Of a stretch of 52,880 nucleotides of DNA, positions 8,024 through 15,126 are shown piece after piece. Source of the stretch: an uncultured Muribaculaceae bacterium. Its GTDB lineage: Bacteria; Bacteroidota; Bacteroidia; Bacteroidales; Muribaculaceae. The stretch spans positions 1-52,880 of the forward strand of contig CAJUKE010000022.1 in NCBI GenBank assembly GCA_910587075.1. The letters run 5' to 3'. The notes below the pieces were generated by a model. That model was not told the DNA's origin. It searched no databases and worked only from the letters and a program-made list of their open reading frames with translations. The translations under genes were made by a program, and so were the position numbers. Every line of letters begins with the position of its first letter. Within the stretch, counting starts at the first letter, position 1.

Positions 8024-9046
8024 ATGTCAAAAATCGTAACCCTCGGCGAAATCATGCTTCGCCTCTCCCCTGCCGGCTGCAAGCGCTTCGTGCAGGTCGA
8101 CAACTTCGATGTAATCTGGGGCGGCGGCGAAGCCAACGTGGCCGTCAGCTGCGCCAACTACGGCCATGACGCTTACTTCGTCAGCAAACTCCCCAAGCAC
8201 GAAATCGGCCAGGCCGCCGTCAACGCCCTCCGTCGCTACGGCGTGGACACCCGCTTCGTTGCCCGCGGCGGCAACCGCGTAGGCATCTACTACTGCGAGA
8301 CCGGCGCCTCCATGCGCCCCTCGAAGGTTATCTACGACCGCGCTGACTCCGCCATCGCCGAGGCCGATCCCCAGGACTTCGACTTCGACGCCATCATGGA
8401 AGGCGCCGACTGGTTCCACTGGAGCGGCATCACCCCCGCCATCTCCGACAAGGCCGCCGAGCTCACCCGCCTCGCCTGCGAGGCCGCCAAGCGCCACGGC
8501 GTAACCGTCAGCGTCGACCTCAACTTCCGCAAGAAACTCTGGACCAAGGAGAAAGCCCAGTCCATCATGCGCCCCCTCATGAAGTACGTCGATGTGTGCA
8601 TCGGCAACGAGGAGGACGCCGAACTCTGCCTCGGCTTCAAGCCCGACGCCGACGTTGAAGCCGGCAACACCGACGCCGAAGGCTACAAGGGCATCTTCGC
8701 CGCAATGATGAAGGAATTCGGCTTCAAGTACGTCGTTTCGACCCTCCGCGAATCCTTCTCCGCCACCCACAACGGCTGGAAGGCCATGATTTACAACGGC
8801 AAGGAGTTCTACCAGAGCAAGCGCTACGACATCAACCCCATCATCGACCGCGTAGGCGGCGGCGACAGCTTCTCCGGCGGCCTCATCCACGGCCTGCTCA
8901 CCAAGCCCAACCAGGGCGAGGCCCTCGAATTCGCCGTGGCAGCTTCGGCCCTGAAGCACACCATCAACGGCGACTTCAACCTCGTCACCATCGACGAAGT
9001 TGAGGCACTCGCCGGCGGTAACGCCAACGGCCGCGTGCAGCGCTAA
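8024..9046 (+). CDS. kdgK: 2-dehydro-3-deoxygluconokinase (PfkB family)
   Basis: This cytosolic kinase phosphorylates KDG to KDPG with ATP. It is 340 aa, typical of PfkB/ribokinase sugar kinases. The N-terminal GGGEANVA (from about residue 34) is the sugar-binding signature. VGGGDSFSGG near residue 278 is the anion-hole and catalytic-Asp motif (a DTxGAGD variant). eda starts 51 nt downstream, so the two are co-transcribed. It receives KDG from both the Kdu branch encoded just upstream and the Uxa branch at the right end of the window. Confidence 0.93.
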   Translation: MSKIVTLGEIMLRLSPAGCKRFVQVDNFDVIWGGGEANVAVSCANYGHDAYFVSKLPKHEIGQAAVNALRRYGVDTRFVARGGNRVGIYYCETGASMRPSKVIYDRADSAIAEADPQDFDFDAIMEGADWFHWSGITPAISDKAAELTRLACEAAKRHGVTVSVDLNFRKKLWTKEKAQSIMRPLMKYVDVCIGNEEDAELCLGFKPDADVEAGNTDAEGYKGIFAAMMKEFGFKYVVSTLRESFSATHNGWKAMIYNGKEFYQSKRYDINPIIDRVGGGDSFSGGLIHGLLTKPNQGEALEFAVAASALKHTINGDFNLVTIDEVEALAGGNANGRVQR

Positions 9047-9097
9047 AACCACACAATAACCAACATCCTTCCATCGTTTTCATCAGAAAAAAAGGAA

Positions 9098-9757
9098 ATG
9101 GCAAAGTTTGACAAACAGGCCGTACTGGCCAAGATGGGCGCCACCCGCATGGTACCCGTGTTCTACCATAAAGACCTCGAAACCGCCAAGCAGGTGCTCA
9201 AGGCCTGCTACGACGGCGGCGTGCGCGCCTTCGAGTTCACCAACCGCGGCGACTTCGCCCACGAAATCTTCGGCGAGCTCGTCAAGTATGCCGCCGTTGA
9301 GTGCCCCGAGATGGCCCTCGGCGTAGGCTCCATCGTCGATCCCGCCACCGCCGCCCTCTACCTCCAGCTCGGCGCCAACTTCGTGGTAGGCCCGCTGTTC
9401 AACCCCGAGGTTGCCAAGATCTGCAACCGCCGCCTTGTGGCCTACACCCCCGGCTGCGGCTCCGTCAGCGAGGTAGGCTTCGCCCAGGAAGCAGGGTGCG
9501 ACCTCTGCAAGGTATTCCCCGGCGACGTTCTCGGCCCGAAATTCGTCAAAGGCCTCCTGGCCCCCATGCCCTGGTCCAAGCTCATGGTCACCGGCGGCGT
9601 GGAACCCACCGAGGAGAACCTCAAGTCATGGTTCGCCGCCGGCGTTTACTGCGTAGGCATGGGCTCCAAGCTCTTCCCCAAGGACCGCGTTGCCGCCGGC
9701 GACTGGGCCTACATCACCGAGAAGTGCCGCGAAGCCATCGCCATCGCCACCAAGTAA
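9098..9757 (+). CDS. eda: KDPG/KHG aldolase
   Basis: This 219-aa class I aldolase splits KDPG into pyruvate and glyceraldehyde 3-phosphate, the last dedicated step of uronate catabolism. Lys138 in CDLCKVFPGD is the Schiff-base lysine position. FTNRGD near the N-terminus and VTGGVEPT near the C-terminus are family features (phosphate-binding loop). An AAAGGAAA precedes the ATG. A strong terminator follows the gene. Confidence 0.93.
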   Translation: MAKFDKQAVLAKMGATRMVPVFYHKDLETAKQVLKACYDGGVRAFEFTNRGDFAHEIFGELVKYAAVECPEMALGVGSIVDPATAALYLQLGANFVVGPLFNPEVAKICNRRLVAYTPGCGSVSEVGFAQEAGCDLCKVFPGDVLGPKFVKGLLAPMPWSKLMVTGGVEPTEENLKSWFAAGVYCVGMGSKLFPKDRVAAGDWAYITEKCREAIAIATK

Positions 9758-9791
9758 ACCCGCTCCGCGCAAGCATTCCACATTACGATAC

Positions 9792-9822
9792 AGAAAAAGC
9801 CGCCAAATTGGCGGCTTTTTCT
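9792..9822 (+). terminator. Rho-independent terminator after eda (bidirectional)
   Basis: A perfect 13-bp stem (AGAAAAAGCCGCC at 9792-9804 with 9810-9822) has a 5-nt loop. A-tract and T-tract arms let it stop transcription from either side, serving eda and the convergent glycosyltransferase gene. Confidence 0.85.
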
Positions 9823-9904
9823 ATATCGTGGAGATTATTCACACCGACTCCGATGCCATTGGGCCGGCGTCGTGCGAAATCCCCCTTTGTTACGGGGTTG
9901 GCAG

Positions 9905-10864
9905 TCAATCCGGGCGAACTCCTAAAGCGAATTTCAACTTGACGTACAAGCGTCCAACCTTGAAAAACGCCCTTCCCAAGTAAGTCGCGTTAAGCATCTT
10001 GTAAAGCGACGGAACACTGAAACCCACTTCAAGCGCCTTACGCGCCGTCGCTGCAGCGGCTGACCGATCGCCGAGGAATGTTTCAAAACGGTATTTCTTC
10101 ACCAAATCGCTCTCCAACGCGGCCCTCCCCGCGGAAGTCCGCAGTCGTTCTGTTCCAAACCTCTCAAGCAACAAGTCAATGGCGGCCACTGTGCGTCGCA
10201 ACGTGGCGTCGTTATCAGGCAGGAGGGTGTAGGTAACCCGATCGTCGCGGCCGCGGTCGCGGTCGATAATCACCTTGTTAATAAGCAACATCCTCGCGGC
10301 TTCCTTATAGAAGCTCAGGAAGAACACACCCTCGTATATCCTCAACTCCTCATCAAACGGGAAGCGGGTCATCGTATCGCGAAGCAACACATGGGCGAAA
10401 TCACCACTTACCAGCCCGTCAAGGAAGTCCCGGAAGAGGTACTCGCGGGTGCCGTCGCGGGGTATTCCAGCGGATGCGAATTCCTCGGCTCGGTCACTTA
10501 CCGCGAAAAGGAAGTGGCGGCAATCGGGATGACGGGCGATCGCTTCTTTCACCGCTGCCAAAGCCCCCGGGGCCAGTGTGTCGTCACTGTCAAGTATCAT
10601 AATCCACTTCCCTTTCGCGGCACGCACGGCGGCGTTGCGCGCGGCATTGGTACCTCGGTTGCGATCCAGTTTCAAGGCGCGAACCGATGGATGCGCGGCC
10701 GCATAGCGATCCAAAATGGCGTATGTGTCATCAGTCGACCCATCATCCACCACCACATGCTCTACGGGAATTTCCCCCGATTGCGCCGTGACGCTTTCCA
10801 GACAAGCCTCCAGGCAGTCGGCACGGTTGTACACCGGCGTGATAATTGACAGAAATGTATCCAT
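9905..10864 (-). CDS. Family 2 glycosyltransferase
   Basis: This 319-aa GT-A fold enzyme probably adds a sugar during surface polysaccharide or O-antigen synthesis at the cytoplasmic face of the inner membrane. LSIITPVYNR opens the fold, VVVDDGSTDD (from about residue 38) binds the nucleotide sugar, and DSDD (about 93-96) is the metal-binding DxD motif. The C-terminal third is not recognisable to me. It is divergent from the flippase gene. A good promoter places the predicted transcript start at the start codon itself, so the mRNA may be leaderless. Donor and acceptor cannot be predicted. Confidence 0.87.
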   Translation of the reverse strand: MDTFLSIITPVYNRADCLEACLESVTAQSGEIPVEHVVVDDGSTDDTYAILDRYAAAHPSVRALKLDRNRGTNAARNAAVRAAKGKWIMILDSDDTLAPGALAAVKEAIARHPDCRHFLFAVSDRAEEFASAGIPRDGTREYLFRDFLDGLVSGDFAHVLLRDTMTRFPFDEELRIYEGVFFLSFYKEAARMLLINKVIIDRDRGRDDRVTYTLLPDNDATLRRTVAAIDLLLERFGTERLRTSAGRAALESDLVKKYRFETFLGDRSAAAATARKALEVGFSVPSLYKMLNATYLGRAFFKVGRLYVKLKFALGVRPD

Positions 10865-10868
10865 ATCG

Positions 10869-10899
10869 CGAATGTAAACATTTTAAAGGGTGTTTCAAA
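10869..10899 (-). promoter_or_regulatory. Promoter of the GT2 gene
   Basis: On the minus strand TTTG (10899-10896), a 19-nt spacer and TACATTCG (10876-10869) match the Bacteroidetes consensus. The expected +1 is within a few bases of the ATG at 10864. Confidence 0.55.
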
Positions 10900-10938
10900 A
10901 TTGTTGTTTGCCAACCGCGGTTCTCTCACACCCTCCTT

Positions 10939-10969
10939 ATTGTATATACCAAGGAAATAACTACCTTTG
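10939..10969 (+). promoter_or_regulatory. Promoter of the flippase gene
   Basis: ATTG at 10939-10942, a 19-nt spacer and a perfect TACCTTTG at 10962-10969. This excludes translation starts upstream of about 10976 and supports the ATG at 11013 (or 10998). Confidence 0.7.
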
Positions 10970-11012
10970 CATTATCAATCGGCCCACGGGCCGCACCATG
11001 GATTGCCATCCA

Positions 11013-12443
11013 ATGAGTAATACCAAAATTTATAAATGGTCACTGATTGAGCGAGCCACCGGAGCTGTGTTGAACTTCGGTGGTAACATCGTGCTCGCCC
11101 GTCTGCTCACAACTGCCGACTTCGGCCTGCTGGCCATGCTCTCTCTCTTCATCGCCATAGCACAGGACCTTTCGAGTTGCGGGCTTTCCGACGGGCTGAT
11201 ACACAAACATAACCCCACTCCGCGTGACTACTCCACAGTATTCGTGTTCAACGCCGGCTTCGGACTACTTTTCGGGTTGTCGTTCTTTTTCGGCGCGGTG
11301 CCGCTTGCCCGTTTCTTTGGCCACCAGGAATTAGTCGGGATTATGCGCGTGCTGGGAGTATGCTTTTTTTTCCAAACCATGACTTTCGTGCAGGAAACCA
11401 AACTGCGCAAGGAATTGGAAATGAAAAAGATTTGTTTTGTCAAAGTAGGTGCCACCCTCACCGCCCTCACTTTCGGCATAACATTGGCCGCGTTGGGATT
11501 CGGCTACTGGGCACTGGTGTGCACTCAGATTCTGCTCTTTTTCTTCATCTTCGTTTATTACCTGGCGGCATCACGCTGGTTCCCACGCATAGGGTTCAGC
11601 ACCGAGTCGTTCAAGGAGATGTTCTCCTTCGGCATACACCTGGTATTGGCATATATCGGCAACATCATCGGTAAGAACATCAACACATTCGTCTTAGGAA
11701 AATTCTATGCTCCGGCCACAACGGGCGTATATTATCAGGGCGCCAAACTTGCCAACGTACCCTTCGCCGTGTCAGAGAGCTCTATCAACCCCCCGTTGTT
11801 TGTGCTGGCCTCAAATGAGGACGACAAAATAGTACGACGCCGCGTAATCAGTGAAATGCTCGGCGTCGTCATCGGCATAAACTGCACACTTCTCTTCCTA
11901 ATGCTTGTGGTGGCCGGGCCAGCGGTAGCAGCGCTGTACGGGAGCAGATGGAGCGGCGCGGTGCCGGTGTTCCGCATTCTCGCGCTGTTTGAGTGCGTTT
12001 ACTGCGTCAAGGCATTTTTCCAAACCACTTGCAAAGTATACGGACGTACCGTGTTCATACGCAATATGTCATTCGCCGAAGTCGGACTTCAATTACTTCT
12101 GCTCGCTGTTTTCTTCCACCACGGCATATTATGGATTGCCTGGACCCAGGTCGGCGCCGCGCTCGCCAGTACCGCGGTTTACGCGCTGCTGTTTTCACGC
12201 CTCACGGAGCAGAAACTCCGCTCAATAATAGCCACCGCCGCGCGCTCCATATGGCTTCCAGGACTGGCCATGGTCGCCTCGATAGGCGCTGCTGTGGCCG
12301 TGTCATCGCTCATAGAGATTCCGGCGCTCGCAATGTGCGCGATTATCGGAATTGTTTACGCGGTAGCCTTCATCGGAGCTGGCGAGGTGTCACGTCCCCG
12401 CTTTTATATGACGCTGCGCTCGCGCGTAATTCCCGGGCACTGA
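11013..12443 (+). CDS. Polysaccharide flippase, Wzx/WzxC type (MOP superfamily)
   Basis: This polytopic membrane protein of about 476 aa would flip lipid-linked oligosaccharides to the periplasmic side for capsule, O-antigen or exopolysaccharide assembly. Features include the N-terminal ERATGAVLNFGGNIVLARLL, DFGLLAML, a mid-protein GKNINTFVLGKFY segment and many hydrophobic helices. The open frame extends upstream to 10890, but the promoter at 10939-10969 rules that start out. ATG 11013 (MSNTKIYKW) is chosen, with 10998 as the alternative. It is visibly more AT-rich than the pectin genes, which suggests a separately acquired block. Its 3' end converges with the acyltransferase, 12 nt apart. 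Confidence 0.87.
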   Translation: MSNTKIYKWSLIERATGAVLNFGGNIVLARLLTTADFGLLAMLSLFIAIAQDLSSCGLSDGLIHKHNPTPRDYSTVFVFNAGFGLLFGLSFFFGAVPLARFFGHQELVGIMRVLGVCFFFQTMTFVQETKLRKELEMKKICFVKVGATLTALTFGITLAALGFGYWALVCTQILLFFFIFVYYLAASRWFPRIGFSTESFKEMFSFGIHLVLAYIGNIIGKNINTFVLGKFYAPATTGVYYQGAKLANVPFAVSESSINPPLFVLASNEDDKIVRRRVISEMLGVVIGINCTLLFLMLVVAGPAVAALYGSRWSGAVPVFRILALFECVYCVKAFFQTTCKVYGRTVFIRNMSFAEVGLQLLLLAVFFHHGILWIAWTQVGAALASTAVYALLFSRLTEQKLRSIIATAARSIWLPGLAMVASIGAAVAVSSLIEIPALAMCAIIGIVYAVAFIGAGEVSRPRFYMTLRSRVIPGH

Positions 12444-12455
12444 CCGCGGTGCTCC

Positions 12456-13577
12456 CTACCCTCTGCCGCCGCAGAGCCAGGAGGTGAGGCGCGGCGACAG
12501 GCGGCGCGTTGCCAGGTAAGCGGCCTCCGAGATGCCCCAAAGGGCGGCTATCGCCGCGAGATAGCAGAGAATCCACGTCGCCGAGCCATCGGGGCGAGCG
12601 ATCCTCGTGACGGCGCTCACCACAATGCTGTTGACTAATCCGTGGAAAGCGTACACGAAGAATGCCGACCGTAGCAGCCAGGGGGCCACGCGCCATCCGC
12701 GGGCTACCATACCGCCGAAACAGGCGGTAAGCAGGGGCACACCCGCGAGAATCCCCGCGCCGTGGGCACGCTCGCCGATGAAAGTGCCCGGGTTATACAG
12801 CTCGACAACAGCCGCCGCGGCGTAAACCGCGGCCAACAGAGCGAGTACGCGCCGCGATTGGCGGCTCCCCAAAAGCAGTCTCACCAGGTTCACACGCTCC
12901 AGGGCAAGCCACGCACCGAGAGTGAAGAACGTGACACCCGTGCAGCTGAAACCAGGCACAGCCGGCCACCATCCGCACACGAAGCACACGCACAGCACCG
13001 CGACAATCCACCCGCGGGTCAGCCGCGACACAATCCGTATCAACGGAGTCAGAAGCACTAACACCATAAGGTCGCGGATGAACCATAGAGGGAAATCCGC
13101 CGGGGTGCTGGCCGGCTCGTAGAATTGGGGCACCGAAGACTCGCCGGTATAGGAGAACTCCCAGAATGAGAGCAGAAACTTCCCGACCGACAGGTCAACA
13201 CCCGCCATATTCGGGAAAAAACGCTCCAACGGTCCCGCCTTAAGCAGCAGCCAACCGAATGCCAGCACGTTCCACAGCAGATACGGGAGCAGCAGCCCGC
13301 GGACCCGCTTGCGCCATTGCGCCGGATAGAAACCGGGCGCGTCAGGATTCTTGCGATAGAAGAACAAAAAGCCGGAGATCGCGAAAAACAGCGGCACGCA
13401 GAGCCTCGACAACACCTGCGACCCGAGATACATAACGTCGCGGGCCGGAGCCGGCACTGAGTTCCCTTCCGGCCCGACGACCAGATAGCAGTGTATCACC
13501 AGTATTCCCAGTATCATAGGGAACCTGGCGAAATCCAACGTGGCCGAAAGGCGCGCTGCCCAAGTGTCATTATTCAT
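12456..13577 (-). CDS. Acyltransferase family 3 membrane protein
   Basis: This 373-aa multi-helix membrane protein resembles the acyltransferase-3 family (OafA/WecH/NodX-like), which O-acetylates surface sugars. The opening LDFARFPMILGILVIHCYL carries the conserved helix-1 histidine. CVPLFFAISGFLFF and a basic segment, WRKRVRGLLLPYLLWN, are also typical. ATG 13577 is used. The upstream in-frame TTG (13637) lies inside the promoter. With the neighbouring GT2 and flippase it forms a small surface-glycan block. The acyl group and acceptor are unknown. Confidence 0.85.
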   Translation of the reverse strand: MNNDTWAARLSATLDFARFPMILGILVIHCYLVVGPEGNSVPAPARDVMYLGSQVLSRLCVPLFFAISGFLFFYRKNPDAPGFYPAQWRKRVRGLLLPYLLWNVLAFGWLLLKAGPLERFFPNMAGVDLSVGKFLLSFWEFSYTGESSVPQFYEPASTPADFPLWFIRDLMVLVLLTPLIRIVSRLTRGWIVAVLCVCFVCGWWPAVPGFSCTGVTFFTLGAWLALERVNLVRLLLGSRQSRRVLALLAAVYAAAAVVELYNPGTFIGERAHGAGILAGVPLLTACFGGMVARGWRVAPWLLRSAFFVYAFHGLVNSIVVSAVTRIARPDGSATWILCYLAAIAALWGISEAAYLATRRLSPRLTSWLCGGRG

Positions 13578-13606
13578 TGTCGCGGGGTTATTCAAAAATA
13601 CGACCG

Positions 13607-13638
13607 CGAAGTTAGCGAATCGCGCCGTTGGAAACAAA
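13607..13638 (-). promoter_or_regulatory. Promoter of the acyltransferase gene
   Basis: Minus-strand TTTG (13638-13635), 20 nt, then TAACTTCG (13614-13607). The predicted leader is about 25 nt. The rest of the 300-nt gap up to 13877 holds a plus-strand TAATTTCG (13678-13685) and short inverted repeats near 13736-13754, but nothing else I recognise. Confidence 0.55.
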
Positions 13639-13877
13639 CCCCTCCCCCCGAAAGCGGGAAATCCCGCGGATTATAAGTAATTTCGCGATGTTAAGTGGCT
13701 CGAATAAATGAGTTAATGTTTATTTCGGAAGGATTTTGCGATGGATTTCGCAAGTTGAAGAGGGAGCGATGCGGGCATCGTGACCGATGAAACTTGGCGA
13801 AAGACGCGCGAAAGACGACGAAAGAAACATTTATTCAAAAGTCACTGAATCGATTAAATCATTTATTTGAGACACTT

Positions 13878-14780
13878 ATGGATGAAAAAAGTCGAATTGT
13901 GACGGGGCGGTTCGCGCCGTCGCCGTCGGGGAGGATGCACCTGGGCAATATCTACACGGCGGTGGTGTCATGGCTCTCGGCGCGGCGCGCCGGAGGGAGG
14001 TGGATACTGCGTATCGAGGACCTCGACCCGCAACGCTCGAAGCGCGAACACGCCCAGATGATCGAGGATGACCTCCGCTGGCTCGGACTTGACTGGGACG
14101 AGGGTGGACTCAACGGCATCGGGCCCAACGGCCCCTACCTGCAGAGCCTCCGCGGCGAGATTTACGCCGAGGGGCTGCGCCGCCTGGATGCTACGGGGCT
14201 CACCTACCGCTGCCGCTGCCGCCGGGCCGACATTCTCGCGACCCAGGCTCCCCACGAATCGGACGGCCGCGTTATCTACAAGGGCACCTGCCGCCCGCCC
14301 CGCCTGGGGGGTACGGCCGAAATCCCCGCCGACATCCCCGCGGCCACCCGCCTCTTCGTGCCCGACAAAGTAATCAGCTTCACCGACCGCGTGTGCGGCC
14401 CGCAGAGCGTCAATCTGGCCGAGCGGTGCGGCGACTTCATACTCCGCCGGGCCGACGGCGCGTGGGCCTACCAGTTGGCCGTGGTGATGGACGACGCCCT
14501 GATGGGGGTCACCGAGGTAGTCCGCGGCGACGACCTCCTCCTCTCCGCCTCCCAGCAGTTATACCTCTACGAACTCTTGGGCTACCCCGCGCCCGAGTTC
14601 GCCCACCTCCCCCTGGTGTGCAACGAGCAGGGGGTGCGCCTGTCAAAGCGCGACAGCGCCGTCGGTATGGAGTATCTGCGTGCCACCCACACCCCCGAAC
14701 AGGTACTCGGCCGAGTGGCCCATCTGGCCGGACTCCGCCCCGACCCCTCCCCCGTCACCCTCGCCGACCTCCTCGCCTGA
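13878..14780 (+). CDS. gluQ: Glutamyl-Q tRNA(Asp) synthetase
   Basis: GluQ-RS activates glutamate and transfers it to queuosine in the anticodon of tRNA(Asp). It is a truncated GluRS paralogue without an anticodon-binding domain. At 300 aa it has the expected length. FAPSPSGRMHLGN is the HIGH-type motif, VRLSKRD the KMSKS-type motif, and CRCRRADI plus a later YKGTC form the zinc site typical of GluQ-RS. ATG 13878 is chosen; an upstream in-frame TTG gives an unlike N-terminus. The last ten codons and the stop lie inside a repeat sequence that recurs at 14960-14991 and, in diverged form, elsewhere in the window. Confidence 0.92.
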   Translation: MDEKSRIVTGRFAPSPSGRMHLGNIYTAVVSWLSARRAGGRWILRIEDLDPQRSKREHAQMIEDDLRWLGLDWDEGGLNGIGPNGPYLQSLRGEIYAEGLRRLDATGLTYRCRCRRADILATQAPHESDGRVIYKGTCRPPRLGGTAEIPADIPAATRLFVPDKVISFTDRVCGPQSVNLAERCGDFILRRADGAWAYQLAVVMDDALMGVTEVVRGDDLLLSASQQLYLYELLGYPAPEFAHLPLVCNEQGVRLSKRDSAVGMEYLRATHTPEQVLGRVAHLAGLRPDPSPVTLADLLA

Positions 14781-14781
14781 T
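14750..14781. repeat. 32-nt direct repeat, copy 1 (3' end of gluQ)
   Basis: This is identical to 14960-14991. It covers the last codons and TGA of gluQ. The reverse complement of this stretch and its continuation to about 14806 is a recognisable arm of the repeat family, seen again at about 37469-37520 and 52776-52832. Confidence 0.85.
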
Positions 14782-14845
14782 AGGCCGCGATAACGAGGCC
14801 ATGCCCAAGGTCGGAGATCTCGGTTGTCCGACGGCGAAACGGGCA

Positions 14846-14960
14846 GTAGGGACGCTTTTCAAAGCGTCCGCATAAAAGTTGCCGTTACGGCGCGCCATCC
14901 GGGGGGGACGCCGTCCGGGATGCTCCATCCGGGCGCGGACGCTTTGAAAAGCGTCCCTAC
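14846..14960 (-). repeat. MITE-like palindromic element, short copy (A)
   Basis: Exact 24-nt terminal inverted repeats (14846-14869 and 14937-14960) begin GTAGGGACG at the outside. Each contains its own palindrome, GGACGCTTT-TC-AAAGCGTCC. The 67-nt core is a shortened form of the core in the 180-nt copies at 37521-37700 and 39791-39970, in the opposite orientation. No coding capacity. The 346-nt gap between gluQ and the GH3 gene is otherwise filled by the direct repeats, a terminator and a second palindrome. Confidence 0.8.
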
Positions 14961-14991
14961 CCCGTCACCCTCGCCGACCTCCTCGCCTGAT
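14960..14991. repeat. 32-nt direct repeat, copy 2
   Basis: An exact copy of 14750-14781, 210 nt downstream, directly abutting the inverted-repeat element. It re-encodes the gluQ C-terminus and stop but has no gene attached. Confidence 0.85.
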
Positions 14992-15001
14992 TGTTATTGC
15001 G

Positions 15002-15040
15002 AAAAAAAATGACCGGGACCCCTTCTCGCGAAGGAGGCCC
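15002..15040 (-). terminator. Rho-independent terminator for the GH3 gene
   Basis: On the minus strand an 11-position stem (15040-15030 with 15025-15015, one mismatch and one wobble) and a 4-nt loop are followed a few bases later by an eight-T run (15009-15002). Confidence 0.7.
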
Positions 15041-15075
15041 GGCCCGGCATATGTATCATGGATTATTGCGTGTTG

Positions 15076-15096
15076 CGCGGAGCTTGAAGCTCCGCG
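15076..15096. repeat. Perfect 21-nt palindrome, second repeat family
   Basis: CGCGGAGCTT-G-AAGCTCCGCG, with a flank containing ATGGATTAT, recurs in inverted orientation at 52581-52601 with paired changes in both arms. A 13-nt direct repeat (GCGTTAGTCATTT, 15094-15106 and 15120-15132) follows. Its second copy includes the GH3 stop codon. Confidence 0.7.
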
Positions 15097-15126
15097 TTAG
15101 TCATTTAGCGTGGTGCTAAGCGTTAG

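Noticed and set aside
10890..11012. An N-terminal extension of the flippase to 10890
   Set aside because: A strong promoter at 10939-10969 lies inside it, and the extra residues look unlike protein.
14750..14991. The 32-nt direct repeat as a target-site duplication of the inverted-repeat element
   Set aside because: 32 nt is long for a target duplication, and the same arm sits beside other element copies at 37469-37520 and 52776-52832, so it is better explained as part of the repeat family.
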